This document shows, piece after piece, positions 9,017 to 18,114 of a stretch of DNA of 64,000 bases. The stretch is from contig NZ_BPEV01000019.1 in NCBI RefSeq assembly GCF_019654955.1, forward strand, positions 44,941-108,940. Reading direction: 5' to 3'. The stretch comes from Shewanella sp. KT0246 (GTDB lineage: Bacteria > Pseudomonadota > Gammaproteobacteria > Enterobacterales > Shewanellaceae). The stretch's first letter is position 1; each line of letters begins with the position of its first letter. A program made the translations under genes and the position numbers. The notes beneath the pieces were generated by a model. The model saw only the letters and a list, made by a program, of their open reading frames with translations. It was not told where the DNA came from and searched no databases.

Positions 9017-11872
9017 ATGAAGTTAACTCGCAAGTCTACCGCAGCTCCTAAAGCTGCTACCAAGTCGCTCGGTATCAACCGTCGTCAATTTATGAAGAAT
9101 GCAGGTATTGCAACTGGTGGTATCGCCGCTGCTTCATTAATGGGCACAGGTATGATGCGTAGAGCTGAAGCTCATGATGTACCGCATGATGCACCTACTG
9201 AAATCAAACGCACTGTATGTTCTGCATGTGCTGTTGGTTGTGGTTTATACGCAGAAGTACAAAATGGTGTTTGGACTGGTCAAGAACCAGCTTTCGATCA
9301 CCCATTTAATGCTGGTGGCCACTGTGCTAAAGGTGCTGCATTACGTGAACATGGTCACGGTGAAAAGCGTCTTAAGTACCCAATGAAACTTGTTGATGGC
9401 AAGTGGAAAAAATTATCTTGGGAACAAGCTTACAACGAAGTCGGCGACAAAATGCTTGATATTCGTGAAGAGTCAGGTCCTGATTCAGTTTACTTTATGG
9501 GTAGTGCTAAGTTCTCGAACGAAGGCTGCTACATGTATCGTAAATTTGCGGCAATGTGGGGCACGAACAACGTCGATCACTCTGCACGTATTTGTCACTC
9601 TACCACGGTAGCTGGTGTTGCTAACACTTGGGGCTACGGTGCGCAAACTAACTCTTTCAATGATATCCAGAATGCAAATGCAATCTTCTTCATCGGTGCA
9701 AACCCGGCTGAAGCGCATCCAGTTGCAATGCAGCATATCTTAATCGCGAAAGAGAAAAACAACGCTAAGATTATCGTTGTTGACCCTCGTTTCTCTCGTA
9801 CTGCAGCGCACGCTGACCTACATTGTGGTCTTCGTCCTGGTACTGATATTCCATTCATCTACGGTATGCTTTGGCACATCTTCGAAAATGGTTGGGAAGA
9901 CAAAACGTTCATCCAAGAACGTGTTTTCGAAATGGAAACAATTCGCGAAGAAGTGAAAAAGTTCCCACCGAAAGAAGTTGCTGACATCACTGGTTGTAGC
10001 GAAGAAGAAGTTTACCAAGCTGCGAAAATGATGGCAGATAACCGTCCAGGTACTGTTGTTTGGTGTATGGGTGGTACTCAGCATCACGTCGGTAATGCGA
10101 ACACTCGTGCTTACTGTATCCTTCAATTAGCACTAGGTAACATGGGTGTTAAAGGCGGCGGAACAAATATTTTCCGTGGTCACGATAACGTTCAAGGCGC
10201 AACTGACTTAGGTTTGTTATTCGATAACTTACCTGGTTACTACGGCCTGACTTCTGGCGCATGGGATCACTGGACAAACGTTTGGGACCTAGATAGAGAT
10301 TGGGTTTCTAGCCGTTTTGACCAAAATGAATACCTTGGCCGTGTTCCAATGAACACTCCGGGTATCCCTTGTTCTCGCTGGCATGATGGTGTTTTAGAAA
10401 CGCCTGAAAAATTAGCTCAAAAAGACCGTGTACGTATGGGCTTCTTCTGGGGTCAATCAGTTAACACTGAAACTCGTCAAGATGATGTTCGTGAAGCACT
10501 AGACAAGATGGACACAGTAGTTGTTGTGGATCCTTTCCCAACAATGGCTGGTGTTATGCACCGTCGTCAAAACGGCGTGTACTTGCTACCAGCTTGTACT
10601 CAGTTTGAAACTGAAGGTTCAGTATCTAACTCTGGTCGTTCACAACAATGGCGTGAAAAGATTGTTGAGCCATTATTTGAATCAAAAACTGACCTTGAGA
10701 TTATGTATCGTCTATCTCAAAAGCTTGGTTTTGCTGATGAGTACACTAAGCGTATCGCTAAAGATGCAAATGATGTACTAGTCATTGAAGACATTACTCG
10801 CGAAATTAACCGCGGTATGTGGACTATTGGTATGTCAGGTCAAAGCCCTGAGCGTATCAAAGAACACACTCAAAACTGGGGCACGTTCAGCAACAAGACT
10901 CTTGAAGCTGCTGGCGGACCTGCTAAAGGCGAAACTTACGGTTTACCTTGGCCTTGTTGGGGTACTCCGGAGCAGAAGCATCCAGGTACTCAAATTCTTT
11001 ACAATACGCATAAGCACGTGCTTGACGGCGGCGGTAACTTCCGTGCCCGTTACGGTATTGAATACAAAGGTAAAAACTTGTTAGCGGAAGGCAGCTTCTC
11101 TAAAGGCGCTGAAATCACTGACGGTTACCCAGAGTTCACTGCAGACATGCTTAAACAGCTTGGCTGGTTTGACGAACTGACTGCTGAAGAAAAAGTTCAC
11201 GCAGAAGGTAAAAACTGGAAAACTGATATCTCTGGTGGTATCCAACGCGTTGCAATGAAGCACGGCTGTATCCCTTACGGTAATGCTAAAGCTCGTTGTA
11301 TTGTATGGACATTCCCTGATGAAGTACCTGTTCACCGTGAGCCGTTATACACGCCTCGTCGTGACTTAGTATCTAAGTACCCAACGTACGCTGATATGCA
11401 AGTACATCGTTTACCAACACTGTACAAGTCAATTCAAGACAATGACAACTCTGCTAAGTACCCACTTGCATTAACGTCAGGCCGTCTGGTTGAGTACGAA
11501 GGTGGTGGTGAAGAGTCTCGTTCTAACCCTTGGTTAGCAGAACTTCAACAAGAAATGTTTGTTGAAATTAACCCTGCAGATGCAGCTGATCGTGGTCTAC
11601 GTGATGGCGATACAGTTTGGTTAGAAGGTGCTGAAGGCGGACGCATCAAGATTAAAGCAATGGTCACTCCACGCGTTAAGCCTGGTGTAACTTGGATGCC
11701 ATACCACTTCGCGGGTGAAATGCACGGCGAAAGCCTTGCACCTAACTATCCAGAAGGCACTGTACCTTACGTATTAGGTGAATCAGCTAACACTGCACTG
11801 ACCTATGGTTATGACCCTGTAACACAAATGCAGGAAACCAAAGCGTCGCTTTGTCAAATTGAAAAAGCGTAA
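9017..11872 (+). CDS. fdhA: Formate dehydrogenase catalytic subunit (copy 2)
   Basis: A 951-residue paralogue of the FdhA at 3407, with the same order of domains: Tat motif NRRQFMK (21-27), [4Fe-4S] ligands C68, C71, C75, C103, and catalytic Cys193 in SARICHSTTVAG (TGT at 9593). Divergence is spread over the protein, but some stretches are nearly identical at the base level, notably 9548-9612 and 10508-10548. The ribosome site AGGAG lies before ATG 9017. The two enzymes presumably share substrate and assembly factors; what separates their roles cannot be read from sequence. Confidence 0.95.
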   Translation: MKLTRKSTAAPKAATKSLGINRRQFMKNAGIATGGIAAASLMGTGMMRRAEAHDVPHDAPTEIKRTVCSACAVGCGLYAEVQNGVWTGQEPAFDHPFNAGGHCAKGAALREHGHGEKRLKYPMKLVDGKWKKLSWEQAYNEVGDKMLDIREESGPDSVYFMGSAKFSNEGCYMYRKFAAMWGTNNVDHSARICHSTTVAGVANTWGYGAQTNSFNDIQNANAIFFIGANPAEAHPVAMQHILIAKEKNNAKIIVVDPRFSRTAAHADLHCGLRPGTDIPFIYGMLWHIFENGWEDKTFIQERVFEMETIREEVKKFPPKEVADITGCSEEEVYQAAKMMADNRPGTVVWCMGGTQHHVGNANTRAYCILQLALGNMGVKGGGTNIFRGHDNVQGATDLGLLFDNLPGYYGLTSGAWDHWTNVWDLDRDWVSSRFDQNEYLGRVPMNTPGIPCSRWHDGVLETPEKLAQKDRVRMGFFWGQSVNTETRQDDVREALDKMDTVVVVDPFPTMAGVMHRRQNGVYLLPACTQFETEGSVSNSGRSQQWREKIVEPLFESKTDLEIMYRLSQKLGFADEYTKRIAKDANDVLVIEDITREINRGMWTIGMSGQSPERIKEHTQNWGTFSNKTLEAAGGPAKGETYGLPWPCWGTPEQKHPGTQILYNTHKHVLDGGGNFRARYGIEYKGKNLLAEGSFSKGAEITDGYPEFTADMLKQLGWFDELTAEEKVHAEGKNWKTDISGGIQRVAMKHGCIPYGNAKARCIVWTFPDEVPVHREPLYTPRRDLVSKYPTYADMQVHRLPTLYKSIQDNDNSAKYPLALTSGRLVEYEGGGEESRSNPWLAELQQEMFVEINPADAADRGLRDGDTVWLEGAEGGRIKIKAMVTPRVKPGVTWMPYHFAGEMHGESLAPNYPEGTVPYVLGESANTALTYGYDPVTQMQETKASLCQIEKA

Positions 11873-11900
11873 TTGCAGCTTAAGCTAGGAGAATTGCCAA

Positions 11901-12470
11901 ATGGCTACAATGAAATTTTTATGTGATACCAAGCGCTGCATTGAATGTAATGGTTGTGTCACAGCTTGTAAAAACGAAAACGACTCTGCTCTAGAGTGGG
12001 GTATTCAACGTCGTCGCGTAGTAACCATCAATGATGGTGTTAAAGGCGAAGCGTCTATCTCTGTTGCTTGTATGCACTGTAGTGATGCACCTTGTATGGC
12101 TGTATGTCCTGCAGATTGTTTCTACAAAACAGAAGACGGTATCGTTCTTCACGACAAAGATACTTGTATCGGTTGTGGTTACTGTTTATATGCATGTCCG
12201 TTCGGAGCTCCTCAGTTCCCTCAGTCTGGTGCTTTTGGTAGCCGTGGCAAAATGGACAAGTGTACTTTCTGTGCCGGTGGCCCTGAAGAAGATCATTCAC
12301 ACGCTGAGCGTGAGAAGTACGGTGCAAACCGTGTCGCTGAAGGTAAGCTTCCAATGTGTGCTGAGCTTTGTGCAACTAAGTCGCTACTTGCTGGTGATGC
12401 AGAAATCGTTTCTGCCATCTTCCGTGAGCGTGTTGCTTATCGCGGTGCTAACAAAGGTGTTTGGGGTTAA
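11901..12470 (+). CDS. fdhB: Formate dehydrogenase iron-sulfur subunit (copy 2)
   Basis: A 189-residue four-cluster ferredoxin subunit, strongly similar to copy 1 through the motifs CIECNGCVTACKN, CMHCSDAPCMAVCPADC, CIGCGYCLYACPFGAPQ, CTFCAGG and CAELCATKS. It differs at the C-terminus, which ends at GVWG. The ribosome site TAGGAG precedes ATG 11901. It is the electron relay between FdhA and FdhC of the second operon. Confidence 0.93.
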   Translation: MATMKFLCDTKRCIECNGCVTACKNENDSALEWGIQRRRVVTINDGVKGEASISVACMHCSDAPCMAVCPADCFYKTEDGIVLHDKDTCIGCGYCLYACPFGAPQFPQSGAFGSRGKMDKCTFCAGGPEEDHSHAEREKYGANRVAEGKLPMCAELCATKSLLAGDAEIVSAIFRERVAYRGANKGVWG

Positions 12471-12544
12471 TCTCCGCCTAAGTTAGTCAGCTTAGCTATG
12501 ATGCCTGAGGCAACTCGGGCATCGAATAGCATAGAGGATGTATT

Positions 12545-13534
12545 ATGAACAAGTGGTTCAAACAAATTGGCGTTGTTATCGCACTGATGTTCAGTGTTAT
12601 GACATTCGCACACGCTAGTGGAAGTGGTGAAGAATCTCTTACCGTTCAAGATGGCAATGCGCAATTATGGGCACAGCTTAAAGACGGTGTAGAGGGACGT
12701 ACCACATCTACCAGTGAGTTCCATGCACAACCAATCAATACTTATGATTTACGTGTATTCGAACTTCGTAGTGACTTATTAGCGCCAGCTTTAATGGCTG
12801 CGTTATTTGGCATGATCATCATCTTCTTACTGTTTATTAAAATAAACGGTATTTCAAAATTACACGGTGGTTTCACCGGTAAGATGGTGTATCGCTGGTC
12901 TAAATTTGATGTATCAATTCACTGGTTAGGTGCGATTCCTTGCTTGTTATTGATTCTGACAGGTTTAGTACTACTTGCTGGTCGTTTCTTCTTCCAACCG
13001 TATATCGGTGAAGGAATGTGGGCTGGTATGGTAAATGCTTCTAAAGTTATCCATGATTATATGGCTATCCCATTCATGTTGGGTTGGGCGTTAATGGTAG
13101 TACTTTGGGCTAAAAACCAAATGCCAAAAATGTACGACATTAAATGGATGATGGTTGTTGGTGGTTACATTAACTTCGGTCCATTTAAAGGTAAGCACCC
13201 TGACGCTGGCTTTGCTAACGCAGGTGAAAAACTATGGTTCTGGGCTTTCGCTCTATTCGGTCTATTCATCTCAGTATCAGGAATGTTATTACTATTCCCG
13301 AACTTATTTGAACCAAGCCGTAACCTAAGCTTACTTGCTCTTATTGTTCACTCAGTAAGTGCTATCGTTATCTGTGCTTTCTCTATCGTACATATCTTCA
13401 TGGCAACAGCTATGTCAGAAGGTGGTATGGATTGTATGGTGTCTGGCTACTGTGATGAGCAGTGGGCTAAGCAGCATCACAACCTTTGGTATGACGAAAT
13501 CAAAGAAAAAGGCGAGCTTAAATATAAAGACTAA
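12545..13534 (+). CDS. fdhC: Formate dehydrogenase cytochrome b subunit (copy 2)
   Basis: A 329-residue integral membrane cytochrome b subunit. It has a signal-like N-terminus ending near THASGSG (MTFAHASG), a periplasmic stretch, and membrane helices around 80-100, 122-145, 165-185, 228-248 and 262-285. It shares GGYINFGPFKGKHPD and the C-terminal MVSGYCDE with copy 1. The ribosome site is GAGGATGT before ATG 12545. The N-terminal third differs most from copy 1. Confidence 0.92.
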   Translation: MNKWFKQIGVVIALMFSVMTFAHASGSGEESLTVQDGNAQLWAQLKDGVEGRTTSTSEFHAQPINTYDLRVFELRSDLLAPALMAALFGMIIIFLLFIKINGISKLHGGFTGKMVYRWSKFDVSIHWLGAIPCLLLILTGLVLLAGRFFFQPYIGEGMWAGMVNASKVIHDYMAIPFMLGWALMVVLWAKNQMPKMYDIKWMMVVGGYINFGPFKGKHPDAGFANAGEKLWFWAFALFGLFISVSGMLLLFPNLFEPSRNLSLLALIVHSVSAIVICAFSIVHIFMATAMSEGGMDCMVSGYCDEQWAKQHHNLWYDEIKEKGELKYKD

Positions 13535-13555
13535 TTAGTCTTAATATTAAGTCGT

Positions 13556-13593
13556 AAACACCCTCAACAGCATCGCTTTTGAGGGTGTTTTTA
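13556..13593 (+). terminator. Terminator of second fdh operon
   Basis: A 12-bp stem (AAACACCCTCAA at 13556-13567 with TTGAGGGTGTTT at 13579-13590) followed by a T run. It begins 21 bases after the fdhC stop. Confidence 0.92.
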
Positions 13594-13845
13594 TATCTGA
13601 AACTTTAAACCCAACCTGGCAACATCAATCTTTATTATATTTAACATATGGATAGTGTATATTAGATTCTGATTAATTAATGAGTACTAATCTGTGATCT
13701 TCATGGTAAAAATCAACAGATATAGTTGTGATTAACCCCTAAGTTATAGATAGTTCACATAATGGTTACTCGATTGAGAGTACTCTGCTCAATCTGCAAC
13801 CAAGTAGCGTTGCTAGTGTGTACAAATTTTTAGATAGGAAGTGCT

Positions 13846-15183
13846 ATGTCATCGATAATTAAGCCATCAGATAAAATTATCCAATCGCCTTATGAAGCGA
13901 ATATTACCACCCCAGATTGGATGATTAGCGGGATGGAAAAAGTGATGCAGTTTTATGTTGATCGTAACTTACGATTAGATACTGTTTCAGCTGAAATGAT
14001 GCCAAAGCCTGTTGAAGGTAAAAAGTACATGCTATATGCGCATGTGCCTTTTTGTCATACCTTATGTTCATATTGTACTTTCCATCGCTTCCTATTTAAG
14101 GAAGAAAAAGCGCGTCGCTATTTTGTTTCGCTGCGTAAAGAAATGGATATGGTTAAAAATTTAGGTTACGACTTCGAATCTATGTACATTGGTGGCGGGA
14201 CGACTACGGTACTCGAAGACGAACTAGCACGCACAATTGAACATGCTAAAACTTTATTCCCAAATATTAAAGAAGTGTCGTGTGAATCTGATCCACAACA
14301 CTTAGATAGCGATGGCTTTAAGCAATTAAAAGGCTTAGTGGATCGTATGTCTATCGGTGTTCAAAGTTTTAATGATGACATTTTGACCATGACAGACCGA
14401 ATTGAGAAGTTTGGTAATGGCCAGCAAACTTTTGACCGCATCATGGCGGCAAAAGAGTTATTCCCAATTATTAATGTTGATTTGATTTTCGGTTTCCGTG
14501 GTCAAACAGATGAGATTATTCAACATGATTTGGATATGGCATCAAAATTAGACCCACGCCAAATCACCACTTACCCATTAATGATTACCCACCAAACTCG
14601 TAAGAGTGTTAAGGGGAAATTGGCTGCGCCGCACGGTGATATGGCCCGTCAGTATCGTCAGATTTTGAATAGCTTAAATGGTCAATACACGCAGCTTTCA
14701 GGTTGGGCATTTGGTAAAGCCAATAATGAAGGCTTCGACGAATACGTTATCGATTTCGATGAGTATTTAGGTGTCGGTTCTGGTTCATTCAGCTTTTTGG
14801 ATGACACCTTGTACGTAAATACCTTCTCGCTCAAAAAATACCAACAGCGTATTGAAAACGGTTTGATGGGGGTTGAGCAACAAAAGCAATATGGCAAAAA
14901 AGAAGTTATGCAATACCGCTTCTTGTTAGGCATGTTCTCTGGTCGCCTTTCTCGCAAATACTTCCGCGATACGTTCGGTGTAAACTTAGATACTGCGTTA
15001 TTTAAAGAAATGGCATCAATGAAATTAATGGGCGCCATTAAAAATGACCCGAATGACCCTGATAAAATTATTTGGACCGATAACGGTAAAATGATGGGCT
15101 TATTGATGATGAAAGAATTCTACTCAGGTATGGATAACGTGCGCGCACAACTGCGTAAGCCACTGACACCTGAAGATATGTAA
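13846..15183 (+). CDS. HemN/HemW/ChuW-like radical SAM protein
   Basis: A 445-residue radical SAM enzyme. The cluster motif is CHTLCSYC (C70, C74, C77, CX3CX2C), followed by YIGGGTTTVLE and the SIGVQSFND segment characteristic of the coproporphyrinogen III dehydrogenase (HemN) superfamily. The C-terminal region contains a HemN_C-like helical part. This superfamily also includes the haem chaperone HemW and the anaerobic haem-degrading ChuW/HutW, so true HemN activity cannot be claimed; the protein lacks obvious features that settle the choice. It stands alone, with its own terminator, next to haem-containing formate dehydrogenases. Confidence 0.8.
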   Translation: MSSIIKPSDKIIQSPYEANITTPDWMISGMEKVMQFYVDRNLRLDTVSAEMMPKPVEGKKYMLYAHVPFCHTLCSYCTFHRFLFKEEKARRYFVSLRKEMDMVKNLGYDFESMYIGGGTTTVLEDELARTIEHAKTLFPNIKEVSCESDPQHLDSDGFKQLKGLVDRMSIGVQSFNDDILTMTDRIEKFGNGQQTFDRIMAAKELFPIINVDLIFGFRGQTDEIIQHDLDMASKLDPRQITTYPLMITHQTRKSVKGKLAAPHGDMARQYRQILNSLNGQYTQLSGWAFGKANNEGFDEYVIDFDEYLGVGSGSFSFLDDTLYVNTFSLKKYQQRIENGLMGVEQQKQYGKKEVMQYRFLLGMFSGRLSRKYFRDTFGVNLDTALFKEMASMKLMGAIKNDPNDPDKIIWTDNGKMMGLLMMKEFYSGMDNVRAQLRKPLTPEDM

Positions 15184-15216
15184 TTCTGACACCAGTTGTT
15201 TCTAAATAGCTAGAAT

Positions 15217-15250
15217 AAAGGCAGTGATAATCATCACTGCCTTTTTTGTT
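15217..15250 (+). terminator. Terminator after radical SAM gene
   Basis: AAAGGCAGTGAT at 15217-15228 pairs with ATCACTGCCTTT at 15233-15244 (12 bp, loop AATC) and a T run follows. Confidence 0.92.
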
Positions 15251-15353
15251 TTTTGCAGTATACTGATTTTGATATCGACCGAAGGTGCTATTCATTTAAA
15301 GCGCTTTTTTAAGACCTTCAATTTGAGATTAAACGCTGAATATAGAGACTGCT

Positions 15354-16193
15354 ATGGCCAACATTTTACTGCTTGCCAATATTAATTGTGACCGACTACT
15401 TGAACTTGATAAACCCCTGCAAACAGGTGGACGCTTCCATTATCAAGACGGAGGCTTAAGGTTAGGTGGTGGCGGAGCTAATACAGGTATTGGCCTTGTG
15501 TGGGCTGGTCATTCTGTTTCGTTAGTAAGCCAAGTGGGAAATGATAAAATTGGCAACTGGATTTTAGCTCAAGCAAGCACCCAAGGTTTAGATTGTCGCT
15601 TAGTAGAACGCTTTCAAGGTAATACCTGTGAAATGTTATTGGTAATGACACCTGATGGCGAACGCACGATAATCCGTCCTGAAAGACCTATTTTTGAGCT
15701 ATCTTCGCCGCCAAAGTGGCAACAATTTGATGCTTTATACTCTAACTCTTCAGCTAAAGGTATTAGTCGCTGGACAGAGTCTGCACTGGATTCTTGCTTG
15801 GTTGTATCTCAATTAGCTAAAGACGAGCGAGTGCGTCCGTGTCATATTTTGATTGCTTCAATCACTGATATGGAAGGGCGTTGTAATGGTGATAAGTGGG
15901 GCTTTGCTGCAAGCATTGCTGGTGAGTCTTTACGTTACTTTGTGGTCACAGATGGTGAGAATGGAGCCATTGCCTACAGTGAGCATGAACAAGTTCATGT
16001 GCCTGCGGTTTTATCAGAGGTGGTGGATACTACAGGTGCTGGTGATGCCTATGCCGCAGGCTTGATTCATTACCTGTGTGAGCAAAAAACCATTGGTGAA
16101 GCAATGGAAGAAGGGGCGAGATGGGCTGCATTTGCTGTTGCTACACCAAGTTCTGTACCAGGAGATGGCTTAAAAACCTACCTAGAAACATAG
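15354..16193 (+). CDS. PfkB-family carbohydrate kinase
   Basis: A 279-residue ribokinase-like kinase, somewhat shorter than the usual 300-320. The N-terminal family signature GGGGANTGIGLVWAG is present and the C-terminal signature DTTGAGDAYAAG spans residues 225-236, with Asp231 as the expected catalytic base and GAG forming the anion hole. The substrate (sugar, nucleoside or other) cannot be told. It is monocistronic, after a terminator, with a weak ribosome site before ATG 15354. Confidence 0.85.
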   Translation: MANILLLANINCDRLLELDKPLQTGGRFHYQDGGLRLGGGGANTGIGLVWAGHSVSLVSQVGNDKIGNWILAQASTQGLDCRLVERFQGNTCEMLLVMTPDGERTIIRPERPIFELSSPPKWQQFDALYSNSSAKGISRWTESALDSCLVVSQLAKDERVRPCHILIASITDMEGRCNGDKWGFAASIAGESLRYFVVTDGENGAIAYSEHEQVHVPAVLSEVVDTTGAGDAYAAGLIHYLCEQKTIGEAMEEGARWAAFAVATPSSVPGDGLKTYLET

Positions 16194-16269
16194 TAAAACG
16201 AGTCATAATGACAAGTTCATTCTTCCGTCATATAACTGTCTCTGTTCTGTCATGAACTGCATTTATAAT

Positions 16270-16413
16270 TTTGCCGTAATTTGTTGAAAGGCAATCTTTT
16301 CCGCTAAAGATTAGTTTTAAATAATCCTTCCTACTTCCTGGAAGTTAATTGCAATCCTATTTATTTTGTTTGAATTTATGGCCCTGTATTCCCCCATTTG
16401 CAGGGCCTTTTTT
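16270..16413 (+). ncRNA. Candidate small RNA ending in an intrinsic terminator
   Basis: A perfect TATAAT at 16264-16269 could start a transcript near 16276, 80 bases past the kinase stop. It would end at the terminator GGCCCTG/CAGGGCC (16380-16407) with its T run to 16413, giving about 138 nt with a small ACTTC/GAAGT hairpin near 16333-16345 and an AU-rich single-stranded tract before the terminator, as in Hfq-binding RNAs. The -35 region is poor. The alternative is a long 3' UTR of the kinase mRNA. I do not recognise a known sRNA family. Confidence 0.35.
16380..16413 (+). terminator. Terminator downstream of kinase gene / candidate sRNA
   Basis: GGCCCTG at 16380-16386 and CAGGGCC at 16401-16407 with a 14-base loop and a following T run. 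It is 187 bases beyond the kinase stop, unusually far for a simple 3' end. Confidence 0.85.
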
Positions 16414-16597
16414 ATCTAATAAACAAACTACCTAATCACTCAGCCTGATCCATACTCAACTCTAGCGATAAAAGTCGATGCGTCTTTAATGCTTTTCAGT
16501 TAGTATTTACATTGGTTTAACATGTTCGCATATACCAGTTCTTTTAGATGCCATCATCGTTTGAGGCTTTGAAGAACTAAGATTTAGTAGGGGCGTT

Positions 16598-18055
16598 ATG
16601 GGAAATAAAGTTTGGAACGATAAGAAGCGTTTTATATGGATGCTATCTATATTGCTGTTAGCCGCATTTATTGTCACCAGCGGTATTAGTTATCAAGTCG
16701 CTCATGAGTCATTAAGCGAACAAATTGAAGACAATACATTGCCACTCACCAGTGACAATATCTATTCAGAAATTCAACAAGACCTACTACGACCTATCTT
16801 TATATCCTCCTTAATGGCACAAGACACTTTTGTCAGAGACTGGACCATTAATGATGAACAAGAACCTGAAAAATTAGTTCGATACCTCAAAGAAATTCAA
16901 GAAAAGTACAATACTGTCACCAGTTTTTTTGTGTCAGAAGCTAGCCGAAATTATTATCATTCCACGGGTGTATTACGAAAAATAGAAGACGTGTCTGTTG
17001 ATGATGCTTGGTACTTTAGAGTGCGCTCATTACCAACATCTGAAGACTATGAAATCAATATTGATACCGATACAGCAAATAAAAATCGTACGGTTATTTA
17101 TGTGAACTATAAAGTGTATGACTTTGATGGAAACTTTATTGGTGTCACCGGAGTTGGCTTAGCAGTTGAAAGCGTTAAAAAGATGATTGAGCTTTATCAA
17201 ACTCGCTATAACCGTAAAGTGTACTTTTCTGATAGACAAGGCAACATTACTCTACGTAGTGAAGGGTTTGATGGCGCTTCAACATTGCAGTCTACCCAAG
17301 GTTTAGAAAAGTTAGCCACACGTATTTTAACGAGTCCAAGTGCTTCTTTTTCTTATCTACGGGATAATCGCACGATATACCTCAACAGCCGATTAGTGGA
17401 AGAATTCCAATGGTATTTGATGGTAGAGCAAGATGAAGTGTTAGCTGAGAAAAAGTTACTGACCACCTTTTGGGTGAACATTGGCCTGAGTTTAGTGGTG
17501 ACCTTTGGGATATTACTTATTGCCAATATGACTCTAGGTAAATATCAACGAAAACTTGAGATGATGGCCTCTACCGATAAATTAACGGGGGCGGCAAATA
17601 GGCAAGCATTTGAAGAGTACTTTACTCGTTCAATATCTCGTGCGGTGGTTGAGTCGATTCCCATGGCTGTTTTGATACTCGATATTGATCATTTCAAACA
17701 GGTGAATGATAAATATGGTCATAATATTGGGGACTTAGTTATTCAGTCTGCGGCTAATGTGCTCAAGTTACATTTAAGTAATGCCGACTTACTATGTCGC
17801 TGGGGCGGCGAAGAGTTTTTGATATTGTTGCCGAACAACAATGCCAGTCAAGCACATGATTTAGCAGATAAAATACGAGAGTCTGTTGCAGCGAAAAACA
17901 TAAAAGTAAATGGCAGTGATATTAATATCACCATCAGCTGCGGTGTGGCAGAGTACCGTAAAACAGAAACTCCAGAAGAGTTAATTAACCGTGCAGATAT
18001 CGCCTTATATCAAGCGAAAGAGCAAGGACGGAATCAGGTAGTCTTATCCTATTAA
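16598..18055 (+). CDS. Membrane diguanylate cyclase with periplasmic sensor domain
   Basis: A 485-residue protein predicted to make c-di-GMP. It has membrane helices at about 14-34 and 292-312 enclosing a periplasmic region of roughly 255 residues with dCACHE-like features (VYFSDRQGNI, WYFRVRSLP). The GGDEF domain carries LDIDHFKQVNDKYGH and an active GGEEF at residues 403-407. The allosteric I-site expected at RxxD five residues before is SNAD here, so feedback inhibition by product is probably lost. No EAL domain. The ligand is unknown. It starts at ATG 16598 and appears monocistronic. Confidence 0.9.
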   Translation: MGNKVWNDKKRFIWMLSILLLAAFIVTSGISYQVAHESLSEQIEDNTLPLTSDNIYSEIQQDLLRPIFISSLMAQDTFVRDWTINDEQEPEKLVRYLKEIQEKYNTVTSFFVSEASRNYYHSTGVLRKIEDVSVDDAWYFRVRSLPTSEDYEINIDTDTANKNRTVIYVNYKVYDFDGNFIGVTGVGLAVESVKKMIELYQTRYNRKVYFSDRQGNITLRSEGFDGASTLQSTQGLEKLATRILTSPSASFSYLRDNRTIYLNSRLVEEFQWYLMVEQDEVLAEKKLLTTFWVNIGLSLVVTFGILLIANMTLGKYQRKLEMMASTDKLTGAANRQAFEEYFTRSISRAVVESIPMAVLILDIDHFKQVNDKYGHNIGDLVIQSAANVLKLHLSNADLLCRWGGEEFLILLPNNNASQAHDLADKIRESVAAKNIKVNGSDINITISCGVAEYRKTETPEELINRADIALYQAKEQGRNQVVLSY

Positions 18056-18114
18056 TTAATTGTTTTATGGTTAAACGAAAACGTTAATACAAATTCAACG
18101 ACGAGAGAGTAGTA

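Noticed and set aside
3983..9595. Selenocysteine in FdhA
   Set aside because: Both active-site codons are TGT, and no in-frame TGA interrupts either gene.
12031..12486. A 151-codon plus-strand frame inside fdhB copy 2
   Set aside because: It is a shadow of fdhB in another frame, full of Val/Leu/Ser without family features; a similar shadow occurs in copy 1.
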